Source: Luscinia megarhynchos (lineage: Eukaryota > Chordata > Aves > Passeriformes > Turdidae). From it: a DNA stretch of 64,000 nucleotides. The stretch spans positions 39,992,906-40,056,905 of the forward strand of contig JAPFBE010000002.1 in assembly GCA_034336665.1 (NCBI GenBank). Reading direction: 5' to 3'. The position numbers and the translations under genes were made by a program. Below the pieces are notes generated by a model that saw nothing but the letters and a program-made list of their open reading frames with translations, did not search any database and was not told the origin of the DNA. Of this stretch, positions 49,401 to 61,480 are shown piece after piece; position 1 is the stretch's first letter; each line of letters opens with the position of its first letter.

Positions 49401-52400
49401 TCATCTCAAATCCTGCATTGACCTGGGATAGTCTAACAACTAAGTTAAAACAAGGTTTCCTTTCCCTCTGTGTTGATTAAATCTTGAAAGTATTGAGTAG
49501 TTCCCTTCCAATAATTTAAATAAATTTGGAACAAAAAGGTTTTTGACATCAAGAACATGATTCTAGTTTACCTGAAAAGCTCACAAGCTAACAACTAGCA
49601 GTTTAGCATGGCTTTATCAAGACCATCTCCCAGCTTCCTGATTTCAGATGTTTTACTTCCCTCATTTCATGTGCTGTCAGAATTTTTCCAGAGCAGCCCA
49701 CTCTCCTCCTGCTACTCAAATTCCCAATATCCGTCAGATTAATGCCAGGATAGGATGTAACAGTGATCCTCTTCTGCTGATGCACTCCGTACTCTGAACA
49801 AAAAAATATCTCTCATTTAAAACTAAACAGCAGATTGGAAGAATCATATTCTCCCTCCTCTAACCTCTGTCTGTGTTTTCACTTCACCCAGGGCAGATTT
49901 TGATTTCACCTTTGTCATTTCCTGGTGTACTTTCAGCCCTTCACCTGAATCAAAGACACATGCTCCTGGCAGGCTAAAATTTGCTTTGAGGAGCAACGTT
50001 CCTCATGCTTCATACTTAATATAACAGCTACTTTTTTGACTTAAATTTTATGTCTTTTTCTATAGGGTAAATAACTTTAATTAATTGTAAATAGCTTTTC
50101 AGTTACTGCATGAAATAAATGTGCATGTGATTAATTGTTCTGTTCAATATTATTAACTTACAAGGGATATTTTATTTTGACTCTCAGGTTGAGTTGTAAT
50201 GTGATTACAAAATCTAGTGATAAGGAAATATTACTGAGTTCCTCTCCTTTGCAGGATATAGTTGTCCCTAGATGTATGTCAGATAACGATTTTTCATCTT
50301 GCCTTAAACAAACAATCTCACCTTGGAGTTTTGCCTTGTCTTTATCTCCCCAAATAATGTTATTACTCTTTGGAATTTTTTTTAACCTGTGCCTTTTTGC
50401 TCTACATTGAATCTGCAAGCATAATTAATGACATGAAACTGACCTGGTTAATTACTGACACTTCAATTTTGCAGCTGATGAAGTGCACTTCAATAAGTAA
50501 TATTCATTGGCTGCAGCTGTCCTGGTTCTTGCTAGGACTGGGATTCCTTTAGCACTAGCACACTTCCCAGCCAGCCCTGAGACTAACTCTGACTGCAGGA
50601 GATTTGCAGACATGTCAGTCTATAAGCTCCATTTGCTTTCAGCACCAGGTAAGACTGGGACCATCTACAGAGACTCCTGGTACCAGTATGAAGGCAGGTG
50701 AGATATTTAGAAGAAACCAGTCTGGGCCATCATTCCCTGCCCGTTGTCAGGGGAGCTTTGTGTAAAATGGGTCACTCTAATGAGTAGTATGTGAACCTGT
50801 TTTCTTGCAGACACCTCATATAGAATATGTGATTTTGAAGCTGGCTAATTAAATATCTTTCAGGGGTCGTTTGCTGACATGCAGTTCTAGAATAAGTACA
50901 TGAAATCCTCTATGAATTCAGACTAGTAACACATACACATAACTATGTCTAACTATTGCTTTTGTAGTGGTTGGGGTCCAGTTCTCTTTACCAGTGGGTT
51001 GCAGAAGAGTCAAAATCCCAAAACTTGATCCTGTTGCTGTCTACACCTCTGTTCTGCTTATAAAAAAGTTAATTGTATTCCCTGACACTGCCTTTTAAGG
51101 ATGAAGCTCACCTTGCTCTAGGAGTCCAAAAATAGCTAGAGTTTGCAACTTTAGTTCTCAAAAACTTTTCTTCATATTCTACAGCATGCTGCAAAGCCGT
51201 TCACAATTCTTAGTTGTTCACAGCATTAATTTACTTTATTGATGACATCATCAGTATTTTGTCACTGTAGAGTTTAGTTGTCCTGAGTAAAGCTGACCAT
51301 GGAAGTTTTGAACATTGATTTTTTTTTTCCCCTTCTCTAGCATAAGTGGATGATTTATCATCTTCTTCTGGGACATCAGCCAGAGGCAAGAAATAGCTCT
51401 AATAACATGCTCTGAAGTGACTTATACTGGCTGTGTGTTTAAAAATGTGGTCAAATAATACCCTGTACCTAGACATAGGATCATCAACTATGGGGAAAGA
51501 CAGGAAAGCTTTTTATATAAACAAATGGCATCTGCCACACAACAATCACAGAACCCAGTTTTCTCTCAGAAATAGTCCAGAGATTTCTTTCACTTGTATT
51601 TGAACAGATAACATTTTGGGCTTGATTTTTATTCTTTAAACATTTCTGAATAAAAATATTATGAAAATCCATCTCAAAATCAGCAAAAGGTGGTATAAAA
51701 TACAATTTTCATGTAAAAACTTTCTCAGTGGGGGTTTAGACTTTGGCATCACTAATTTCATTAATTTTCTATCATTGACATTGTATCAAAGTACAGTCTT
51801 GGAGAAACAAATCTAATGGAAAAAAAGACACAATTATTACAACCATTGCCATACTTTGAGATTAAACATGAAGGCAAGGATGAAAAACAATTTCATAGAA
51901 TTCCCTGTTACCTCAGTAGACTCATGCAAGTGCGTGCATGAAAGGAAAACAGATTGAATTCAATTTGATGTTACATTTCCTTAGGTGACAAAGCTGGCAA
52001 TTTCCTGATTTATGTAGCAGTCCCATAAGCAGTCATATTGCCACCATTTTGTCACCATTGCCACCAGCAGGAGAAGGAAAAATGGTAGTACAAGGATGGG
52101 AAATAATGACAAAATGTTAAAGGAAATAGGACCTCCTTATGCTGGAGGGAGAGAAAAAAAAGCAGATAATTGGAGGAATGCATTTTACAGATAAAAATTA
52201 ATTTTAATTGAGGAAGCAACTAGAAATAATTTACAAACACATTTATAAATTGGTCTCAGAGTTAAATCATTTCTGGCATGCAAAAAGCCCAGAAATAAAG
52301 AGTGGGAAATATATATATTTTCATTTTGCATATGTGCAGTCTAAGCAAAAAGAGATGCTTCAGGCATATGTGGGTAAGTAATGACAAACACATTAACTGC

Positions 52401-52492
52401 ATTTGGTCTCTTTATTATTTGCTTTCCTGCATATTTATTTGAGAAAATCTTTGGTCTCTTAAATGTTCATTTGAAAAGACTGGAGCCAAAAG

Positions 52493-52516
52493 ATGACATG
52501 TTTATAAACATGTCAT
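52493..52516. repeat. 24-bp perfect palindrome (FOX/p53-family-like)
   Basis: Arm ATGACATGTTTA followed immediately by its exact reverse complement. The core TGTTTATAAACA contains two head-to-head forkhead-type TGTTTA motifs. The two flanking TGACATGTTT-like decamers each match the p53/p63 half-site pattern at 9 of 10 positions, with a 2-bp spacer. A perfect 24-bp palindrome is expected roughly 0.004 times in 64 kb of random sequence. The sequence shows the palindrome; binding is inference. Confidence 0.98.
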
Positions 52517-53024
52517 GAACTTTGGTTACATGCAGAAATGCAATTTATTTTGAGACTGAATAGAAATAATTTTGGACAGGACAGGAACTGTTTATATAGG
52601 TCACATCATTCAGGAATTCATACAGTCATTCATATGCACAACTACTAGGCCAGATTTTTAGATGATGTAAATAGGTGTAGCTTGGTAGTTACATGATACT
52701 TCACAAACACCTGTTTTAATATTTCTGCCTAATATAGATAGATTAAAAATAAATATTCTGTCATTCTAGGAATTCACATGCTCAAGACAAATAATTTATC
52801 TTCTCCCAGGCTGTAGTACTGACAAAGAATACTTTCTGGTCTGGTTTTGGGGTTTGGATTTTTTAAATTAGAGTGCATTCAAGACTGTTAATCAACCAGA
52901 ATAAACTATTTCAATTTATCATTAGCTTATTGTAGTAGTAAATATTTTCATTAATTTAGCTAAAACATGTTAAAGTCTACCAGGTTCCAGTACAATGATA
53001 AATCTCATAAACACCAGATTGTTA

Positions 53025-53067
53025 AATAAAAAAATAAAAAATAAAATAAAATAAAATAAAATAAAAT
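53025..53067. repeat. (AAAAT)n microsatellite
   Basis: An A-rich start with AAAAAAT-type units becomes five perfect AAAAT units ending near 53067. It could be the decayed poly(A) of a retroposed sequence, but nothing recognisable lies upstream. Confidence 0.95.
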
Positions 53068-54754
53068 TGAAATACCTTTTTATAAAACTGTTTCTACATG
53101 GCAAAAATTATCCTAAAAATATAGCAACGAATAGTTCTTTCTGCAAGAATGAAACTAGTAATTATTTTTTTCAGCAGAAATGCATTAGTTGAGTATTTTG
53201 AGCTTTCTTGAGATTTCTCTTCTTATCCTTCAAACTGTCAAATTTTTAAAAAATGAATTCTGAATCCTTAGCTCTCTCATGAATGAGTTCACTGCAACCC
53301 ATACCCCATCTTCTCAACTACTTCTTGTATATTTATGCCCTTTCCAATGCATCAGAGGCACAGAAATAAATGTATTTTAACCCCTCCAGACCTTGAATTT
53401 TTTAGTAAGTGAGTGTGGTGTGTGTTGTTAGTCCACCCTCTCAGCCATACCTATTTGGTTTACAAGAGTGATGTTCAATAAATATCCTTAAAAGGATTGC
53501 TTCCCTACTTAGCTTGTCAGGATGAACAGGTTTTAAGTAACAGCTTTCACTCTCTTTGAACAACCATTTCAGCTTCAGGAATTACTTGAAAACAAATGAG
53601 TCAGCCACCAAGAAGAGAAATTATCTTGCTTTCCTCTGCATAGGACCCAAAGGAAAATCTCTGCCTCTCATTTCCAGGGATTCGCACAGGTCGGGGGAGA
53701 GCAGGTTAGTGCTGGCTGTGCACTTGATGTGAGCACCATCTGGCAGTGGCAGGGCAGGGCTGGCTCTAGGGGAACACTGTCAAGAGCACTCTGCTGCTGC
53801 TCTAAAGAGGAGCAACATCAACATCTTGCAGGAATATGCTGCTGGTTTTACCATATGTGATAACAGACTGAGGCTGGACATGGCCACTTCTTGGGGGACT
53901 GTTTCCCCAGCTGATGAGGGATCCATTTCTGCCTTTGTAATACAAGAAATCTGAGTTTGGGGGTTATTCTCCTCATGCCTATCTTGAGCACACAAACCAG
54001 TGTCCTGATTGTTTATCTTCCAAATCTACTGGGTTCCAAGGTACGTGCCAAAAACTTTGAGGTTTTCATGTAAGAGTGTGTAAGATACCTGCAAGCTACA
54101 GCACCGAATCCAAAGGAATATTTCCTTCCTGTAAGAAGAGATCCTGAGGCAGATTGGTTTCAACACACAAAATGCTGTAATAAACCACTTTCCAGGTGTT
54201 ACTTAGAAAAAAAAAGTCAAAGCAGGAAGCTACCAGGGGCAGCCTGCACAAAAAATAATCAAAGTAGCAGATACTGGCACTAACACCTAAAATAAAATAC
54301 AAATCTCCATCTCTGAAATGAAGTTCTGTTTGCAGTCTTTGTCCTACCAGACACATAATCCTTCAGGTGTAGGCACTATATAGTGTTCCTGCAGATATTT
54401 GCATCTTACAAAGCTGCTTTCTGGGAAGATAGTGGGGGAGGCGTGGGTCAGTTGAAAGAAAATAAATGAAACAAAGATTACCAGAAGGACTGGGGTATAC
54501 TTGTTCATGTCACATGAAAGTATGTGAAGAATTAATAAGAATTAATTCCTAAATATCAAAATGTTTTGGCAAATATTAGGATAGGCCTAGTTTAAGTCAC
54601 TGAATTAATAGAAAGATAAGAAAATAAGTTTATACACTCGTATATAAATCCCACACACTTAGAGTATTTCCAGAACTACACAAAACTAAATGAAACAAAA
54701 ATGGTCCAACAACACAAGGGCTTTCTAGGTCTGCTGTGTTTCTAGGTTATATTA

Positions 54755-55615
54755 TTATAGAACCATAGAACGGTTTAGGTTGAAAGGTCATCTAGTCCAA
54801 CTCCCCCTGGATCTCTCCCTAAACCAGGTTGTTCAGATCCTTATAACCTGGCCTTGAATGTTACCAGGGATAGGCATCTACCACTTCCTTTGGGTAGTCT
54901 TTTCCAGTGTTTCTCCCTTCTCATTGTATAGAATTCATGGTCTATGTCCTATGTAAATATATCCTATTTCAGTTTGAAATCACCACCTCTTGTCTGATCA
55001 CAATAAGTCATCCCAAAAAATGTGTTTTCATCTTTCTTGCAAGCCACATTTAAGCTCTGAAAGACCACATTTTTTCTTCTTTTTCTTCTTTTTTTCTTTT
55101 TTTTTTACCCCAGGCTGAACAACCCCAGCCCTCTCAGCCTGTCTTTGCAGGAGAGGTGTTTTTGTGCCCCCCACCCCTCTGGACTTGCTCCAGAAGGTCC
55201 ATGCTCTTCCTGTGCTGAGAACCCCAGAGCTGGATGCAACTCTCCAGGTGGAGTCTCAGGAGAGCACAGAGTCCCCTCCCTTGCCCTGCTGGTCAAAATG
55301 CTTTTGATGCAACCCAGGACACAGCGGGATTTTTGGGCTGGGAGTATCCATGGCTGAGTCATGCCCAGCTTCTCATCCACCAGCACCCCCAAGTCCTTCT
55401 CAGTGGGGATGATCTGAATCTGTTTGTCCCCAGCCTGTGTTGATACCAGGGATTGCCCCATTGCCCCAGCCCAGGTGCAGCACCTTGCCTTGTTAAGCCA
55501 CATGACATTCCCATGTGCCCATTTCTTGAGCTTGTCCAGGGCCCCCTGGTGACATCCTGTCCTCCAGGGCATGTGAACCACACCAACCAGCCTGCTGTCC
55601 TCTGCACACCTTTAA
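54755..55615 (-). mobile_element. CR1 LINE, 5'-truncated, inverted, with T-rich expansion
   Basis: On the plus strand it opens with the inverted CR1 3' tail (agaaccatagaacggtttaggttg) and ggtcatctagtccaactccccctgg. It continues through aaccaggttgttcag, cctggccttgaatgttacc, ttcagtttgaaatcaccacctcttg and aggctgaacaaccccagccctctcagcctgtc. It then runs into ORF2: ctggatgcaactctcc, aagtccttctcagt, cttgtccagggccccctgg and ggcatgtgaaccacacc. The minus-strand open frame 55105-55581 (158 codons) reads as the C-terminal part of the CR1 reverse transcriptase, with the motifs [14 protein letters not shown] and LGCIKS. Deletions and stops make it a relic. A T/C-rich tract (55072-55107) replaces a purine-rich stretch of the family pattern. 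Confidence 0.93.
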
Positions 55616-56589
55616 GTTGTTTCACTGGTGTTTCTCTGCTGTCTCCTGTTACCTCTGGAGTCCCTCCAAGTCTCAGAGCTCAGGTCCCTCGCTAGCAGAA
55701 CATCCTGGTAACCTTGGTGTCTCCTCCCAAATTTTTTCACAGACAAGCCTGATATTATCCCCTCCCCCATGAAGTCTTAGGAAATTTGTTGTTTTTAAGG
55801 CTGGATTCACAACAAAGTAATAGGTATTCATTAGAAGATACCACTTAAGAGTAAATACTGCCACATCATTGTGAACTTTTCACACGTATTTAGTGTTTAC
55901 TATCAGGGGAGTGAGACAACCAGCAGTTAGGATCAAGCTACTGAAAATGTCATCCCTTTGTAAAACTCTGACCAAAATAACCCTGAGAAAGGCTATAACA
56001 ATATTACCACTGAATAAATGCCATTTTGCCTTCCACTAAGGAGCTCAGTGTTTCCAGCCTTAGTGAAAAAAAATCTGTAGAAGATATAAGACCTCCATGA
56101 TTTCAGGTTGTGGCTCTGAGAAACAAATCTAATTTCTACTACTGAGTTAGAAGTGGCAAAATGTAATGGTTATTTGTTGGTTTTTTTCCTTCCTTTTTCT
56201 TTCATATCATACTATTATAAAAGCAAAATTACATTTTGACCAATGAAACTGTTTTCAAAGTGTTAGAGGAAATTTTGGAAGAGGCAAGGACAGACTATAA
56301 TTCTCTGGAAAAAAAAAAATCCCCAGAAATGTCTTTGGTATTGAGTAGATCTCTTTTAATCCTCTGATAAAATGATGTGGGATTCTGTTGTAAGATAGTT
56401 CTAAAAACACATATAGAAAGTGAGGCTTAATTTTGAAAGTTAGTGTTCCTGGTGTATTAAAAAAAACCATAAAAGCTCCACAGAGCTCCAAGAGACTTGC
56501 CTTACACCACTTGCCATGAGAAGACCTTGTCCTCGTTTTTACAAGCAAGTACCAGACCTGACCTGTTAGTCCACTTATGTAAATAATAA
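55616..56589. other. Non-coding DNA, no gene seen
   Basis: The first 120 bp after the CR1 remain C/T-rich (tgtctcctgttacctctggagtccctcc) and might be a further decayed part of that element or an unrelated insertion. The rest is AT-rich unique sequence with A-runs near 56308-56318 and 56459-56466. No gene found. Confidence 0.4.
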
Positions 56590-57160
56590 GTCCAATTCCC
56601 CTTGCAAGCCCCTGCTAAAGCTGTGCCATTAGAGCCATCGTGTCATTTAGGCAGTCAGTGGAGAATCAAAGACTGCCTGTGCTGCAGCAGCCCAGTGCTA
56701 CGTTTCTAAGAAAATGGGCTCTTAAAAAAGGAAATGTCACACCGCAGTGTGAGAGATAAACAGAGGTATATCTTTAGAGCAGCAGGCAGGGACTGTAGAA
56801 ACACTCTCTGTAAATGACTTTGATCCCCTAGTGTGATGAATCATGGAGTCGCAAATCCTTTTTAGCTAATTGCTATCAGCTTGTGAGATTTTTCCTTCCA
56901 TGTTCAATATCAATTTTCAGGGCCATAGGAGATAGCACTTGTCCCCCGAGTCTGCTGGCGACTTACTGCTAAAACTGAACTAGCACCACTTAACAGTTTA
57001 AAGGGGGAAGTCATTTAATATGACACTGCTGCTGTAACTAAAAGGGAAAATATTAGGGGCAAATAAAGGGAACAGCAAACCTTTTCTTTACTGTCAATGA
57101 TTCGCCTTTGAAAATGTCCTTTCCATATCCACGTAGTATCAGTGCATCTATCTCAAAGCA
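56590..57160. promoter_or_regulatory. Candidate conserved non-coding element (enhancer-like)
   Basis: About 570 bp of complex sequence with many retained CpGs (ccatcgtgtc, gctacgtttc, cacaccgcag, gagtcgcaaatcc, ccccgagtctgctggcgac, gattcgcc, ccacgtag) in CpG-poor surroundings. It has no sustained open frame, simple repeat or transposon similarity. Cores seen include TAATTG at 56867-56872, tgatgaatcatgg near 56835 (MAF/AP-1-like) and gacactgctgctg. The length, CpG retention and motif mix resemble vertebrate developmental CNEs. This is one of the two strongest such blocks in the window. Confidence 0.4.
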
Positions 57161-58164
57161 AAAGAAGTTTTAATTATTTAAAAGTGATAAGCAGAGACTG
57201 GGGAAAAAGGAGAGTGAATTTGGTTGTTTTTCAATTCTAATAATTTCCACATAAAAACTGTAAATAAAATTAACTTTTTAAAGACTGTTTGAACCATACT
57301 ATTGGATTCAAATGAAAAATTTAGAATATAATTTTAAATTTAAACACAGTGCATATTTCACCCCATTTCCACTTGAAGGACAATCAAGTGAAAAAGTTTT
57401 AAATTTCCAAGGAAATCTAGTCCTTTTCTGTTCACTGGAATTTTTCTGCAAAATTTTGTCATTGCTGCTTATTCATGAGGTTATGAAGACCAGAAGCTAC
57501 ATCTTCAAAGCATAATAGCATAGGTATTTTTCCAGACTATAGGGGGACACAAATCCCTGCAACTTCTGAACACTCTAGACTTAGAAATTCTGAATTTATA
57601 TTTGTCCCTTGGCAGTCAGTAGTCCCTGAATGCGGATGGTATCTCCAATTGTCAAAACCATTTGGTAAATAAAATTAGATTTAGTACAAAATGTCATGGA
57701 ATTTAAAATCTAGAATTTATAGAATGAAAGAGCAAGCTTTAAGGCTAGTTAATTGTGTAAAGCTGAAAAAATGTAGTGCTTCAAGTAAGTCTAGTAAATT
57801 TTATTTTAAAAAGAGCAACTGGACTTACTTTCGATGAATTCTTTTAAGTTAGCTGAACTGTCACTGTTGGTCTTATGTGTCTTCACAGTCATTCACTGGT
57901 TTTATTACTCAGAGCAGTGATAATTTTCCAGCCTAGATTAGCAGTATTTTTTTAATCTGTATATAAGAAAACTAACATTTTATCCTAGGGACCATAATCA
58001 TAATTTAAGCATAAATATAATATGTATGTCCAATCAAGCCTAGCTTCAGAGCAAAATTTGGTTTCATTTGTCACAGACCAAGAGTTAATAAAAAAATTTA
58101 TTCTGAGACAAATTTTAAGTAATATTCTTTCTGGAAAATAAAAAAATTAAATAAATTAGTATAT

Positions 58165-58186
58165 ATAAGTGCCATTTGGCACTTAT
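58165..58186. repeat. Inverted repeat, 10-bp arms, 2-nt centre
   Basis: ATAAGTGCCA, centre TT, then TGGCACTTAT: perfect arms. It lies in otherwise AT-rich sequence with no nearby gene. The stem is too short for an RNA gene, but it is unusual for its GC content within AT-rich flanks. Confidence 0.95.
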
Positions 58187-60791
58187 TGTTTCCTGACAAT
58201 TTTTCCACTGGTTTCCTTATCAAGAAAAATATTCAATATTAAAGTAGAGATTCATTTATTTGAGCTGGGATAGACTTAAAAATGAGACAATGAATATGAG
58301 ATTTTAGTGTGCAGACTGAAAACAAAATATAAATTTAAAAAAGTTATACCATTAGCTGAGCACCCAGATTCTGAGCTGGCATCCAGATTATTTTCTTTCC
58401 TGGGGAAGACAGTAAAATTTTGGTGACAAGACCCGTAGTTTTGAATACTTTCCCAGTTTTGAATATTTGTCTAAGTTCTAAGAGTTTCTTAGGGAGATCT
58501 CTCAGCACATGGAGCTGCTGCATCTGCTGCTCTGCATCACATAAGAACAGAGTAGGACCCTTCTCACCTTCCACCTTACATCTGGGTTCCTCTTCACACT
58601 GTACAATTAACTTGCATGTATTTTTTAATATTGTCCACCAAATATCTGACGTAGAAAATAAAATTTCTCATTTTTTTCCTTGTCTTGACCAGAACTCTTT
58701 TTCTCTGCAAGTTGTCTCAAAAAAGTTCAGCCTAACATCTGATCACAGCATCGTCACTGGTGGATTCAAAGTACCTGTATTCCAAAATTATATTACCATG
58801 ATGCATTTTATAAGGCATTGGCTCACAATTTGCTCATAAATAAGATAAGTTAAAACTGTTTCATATTTCTGGCCCATTTTCAGAGTTGTTACTGTAAAGG
58901 AGCAAAGAGACTGAAGGATCAAAGCTTTTACTCAGAGAGAAAAAAGTAGATTTTAACTTTGACATGAACTGACTTGATAGTAGGGGTCAAAATCTGAGAT
59001 AATCAGTCAAGTAGTTTAAGATTTTCCCAAAATACTGGACAATTAAATTCTGAGAAATAAGAAAAGAGAAAAAATTTGAAAAAATTTTGGACACTGCAAT
59101 TGGATTTGCACAAATTTCTTCAATGAAGTTCTATGTCTAAATATATTTTTTCATTTTTGAGGGAAATTAAAACAAATTATTTTCAAGAAAGCTCACTGTA
59201 AAATGAATGTCTTCAAGGCTGGATGAACAGATTTAAACTTTTTTGGTGATTAAAATATTTGTAAATTACATACAAGCTGCAGCTGATATTGCAAACTAAA
59301 AAGCAATACTTACACCATGTTTAAGTAAAACCACTTCATGTGAACAAAATTAAATTTGTTTTAAAGCTCAAAAACAGTCATTTGTGACAATGGGGGCAGC
59401 AACATAGGTCACATGAAGTTGGGTGGCAAAATTTTGTCTGCTGTCCTCTCTGATAGTGGTAGAATTCCACTCTTAGAAAGCATTATAATCTTTAATTTAC
59501 AGGCAGAAAATATGTTAAAAGTCCATCTGGTCACACAACTCAATGAAAATTTCAAAGCAATTTCATTTCAGTTCAACAAAACTGTATTATGTTAGCTACT
59601 TTAAACTTCATCAGATAAGATATGAATCAAAATTTTTTCCTCTCCCACTGGAAGTGAAAACTGATTTGGTGTCTCTAGGATTTGAAATCAGGGTCTAAGA
59701 TATCTCAATATGACACTTAGTCAACAAAAGTATTCTTCCAGCAGAATTTTACTGATGAATTTGAGGAAAAAAAAAGATTGGAAGATAACTATGGATTGGT
59801 GACTGGGCACTAAATCTACCTAATAATCACCAGTGTGGCATTGTCATGTTTTCTTCCATCGCAAAGGCAAATTATCCCACTTTTATAAAAACCAGATACT
59901 AATACTCACATGCTAAACTCTTAAATTAATTTCTGATTTAGGGATTTGGAAAAAAATTGTCTATGATAAAAAGTCTCAATATAAAGAAGACATTCATTAG
60001 AACTAAATTTTGAAGAATTTAAAAAAGAAGCACAGGAAAAGTATTTTTTTTATAAATGGAGAAATCCTTTTCAGTAAAAATTTACCTTACTTGTGTTATA
60101 TACATTTCTAATACACTATGGAGTATATAATTTTCCAGCTTTTATTGCTGATAAGAAATGTAATTATCAAAATAATATTTCAAATAAGAAAAAAATTTAT
60201 ACTCATCAGTAAAATTCACTAGATTTTAAATGATTGAAATAATAATCGGAATTATTGAATCTGCTCTGAGTTTGCTGAGGATGTTTGAGTCAAATATTTT
60301 AGCTACAGTTCATTGTTTTCATTCAATAACTACCTTAGTTGTAGCTGTGAAGAAATAATGTATAATAAAATAAAGATGTACAAAAAAATGCACTTGAGCT
60401 TTTAAATAAATGGGGGTGAAAGTGCACAGGCTATTCTAGGACCTGCAGGGATGGCATAAGTAATACATCTCAGTTAAAAGTGACACCGTGCTGTTAGTGA
60501 GAATATCTGTTGGAGTTTAGAGGAAAACTAAGTTTGGCCATTTTCCACCTTTTAAAAATCTTGTGAAAGAGCATCTCTGGCAATTTCTGTCAGTTTGGTG
60601 CTGTTCAGCACCTGGGCAACTCCAGCACCACAAGACTAAAAAATGCAATCCTGCCCTGGATCTTCACGGTATAATTCCCACTAATGCCGGTGGATGTCCT
60701 AGCTAAACAGAGGGTAAAGGACAAGGTCACAGGATAATGAATTTAACTCTAGGTTTTTAAATGAGGGAGGTTGAGTTGTTGGGGTTTTATC

Positions 60792-60814
60792 TTTTTTTTT
60801 TTTTTTTTTTTTTT
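60792..60814. repeat. T homopolymer (23 nt)
   Basis: Uninterrupted run of 23 T on the plus strand. No retrogene body or target-site duplication is evident on the 3' side (read on the minus strand), so it is treated as simple sequence. Confidence 0.95.
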
Positions 60815-60859
60815 AAATGGCATCTTTTTTCTTCCTCAGGGAGATCTGCAGGCTGTGGC

Positions 60860-61480
60860 TTTTTGCCTTTGAACATCCTCAAGTCAAGCATCAAGAAAAG
60901 GTGATGAGGGTTAGGGAGGCTCCCTTGACATTTGGTGCACTGGCATCAGCCTTTGCAATTACGGGCCACCTTTCTAGCAGACGGTAATTGAAAAGTGTGA
61001 ACCACATGGGCTCCAGTCAATAATAGCGTCAGCATACAAATGACACTCCGAGCTTTCTGTGTTCGCCATCCACTGTTTTTGCTTTTCACCTTTTATCCTT
61101 CTCAGCATCATGACTTAATCCACTCTAATGAGGTGAGCTCTATTGCCAAAAATGGGCAGCAGCACAGCTCTCTTCTGGCACCACTTGGGGTTTGTAAGGA
61201 GTCAAAAAAATAGTGAGCCTGTCAGCTTTCCAAAAAGAAGGACGACAGTGCACCCTTTGAAATGTCCTCAGCTTTCCTGAGCACTCTGAGCACAGGCTTC
61301 TTCCACCTTTGCTAAGGAATGCTTCCCACCTTCATAAAACTTGTTCATCACAAGCCCAAGGTGACCAGAGCCTTTGAGCTGGTTTAGTACATGCATTTCC
61401 TAGCTTGAAGGTCATTACTGGTGGCCACATGTCACTGTTTACAAACAGCAGGTGACTGCCAACAGCGGTGAGTGTGTGAA
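60860..61480. promoter_or_regulatory. Candidate conserved non-coding element (enhancer-like)
   Basis: About 600 bp of complex, repeat-free sequence with retained CpGs (attacgggcc, agacggtaatt, atagcgtcagc, cactccgagc, gttcgcc, ggacgacag, aacagcggtg). There is an inverted pair of homeodomain cores, AATTAC at 60957-60962 and GTAATT at 60984-60989. TAAT-type cores also occur in tcaataatagcg, cttaatccac (K50 homeodomain-like) and tctaatgagg. No sustained open frame. Its texture resembles known vertebrate CNEs. Function is inferred and the boundaries are approximate. Confidence 0.4.

Larger units (their letters stand above)
46431..54754. other. Non-coding DNA, no gene seen
   Basis: About 8.3 kb without recognisable genes or transposons. 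Noted structure: a short TA run at 49381-49394, the palindrome at 52493-52516, the (AAAAT)n repeat at 53025-53067, and a GC-richer part at 53680-53800. The 50420-50710 part is more complex, with two TAATTA-type cores near 50422 and 50450, but is not distinctive enough to call. Open frames are at most 91 codons and unrecognisable. Frames with splice-like ag/gt edges near 50640 did not translate into a known protein. Confidence 0.5.
57161..60859. other. Non-coding DNA, no gene seen
   Basis: AT-rich unique sequence with a 22-bp inverted repeat at 58165-58186 and a 23-nt T-run at 60792-60814. The longest open frame, plus 58420-58839 (139 codons), and its minus-strand counterpart 58344-58574 show no recognisable domain. 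The sequence at 60590-60630 holds three cagcacc copies, one forming a GGTGCTG-tt-CAGCACC inverted repeat at 60597-60612. No transposon recognised. Confidence 0.5.

Noticed and set aside
50640..50701. Possible exon with splice-like edges (tttcag ... aggtaag)
   Set aside because: The reading frame is short and unrecognisable, and such edges occur by chance every few hundred bases.
53735..53765. Possible CTCF site in the GC-rich sequence
   Set aside because: The ccatctggcagtggcagg stretch does not fit the CTCF core pattern on either strand.
55616..55740. LTR or separate transposon after the inverted CR1
   Set aside because: C/T-rich but without LTR ends or a family match; left as possible decayed CR1 continuation.
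58420..58839. 139-codon plus-strand open frame
   Set aside because: No recognisable domain, an opposing frame overlaps it, and there is no convincing splice or promoter context.
60604..60629. Possible REST/NRSF site (ttcagcacc)
   Set aside because: Only the left half matches. The right half of the 21-bp pattern has many mismatches. A similar left half at about 50639 fails in the same way.
60792..60814. Poly(A) tail of an inverted processed pseudogene
   Set aside because: The sequence to the right (the would-be body on the minus strand) is a complex regulatory-looking block with no recognisable gene, and no target-site duplication was seen.
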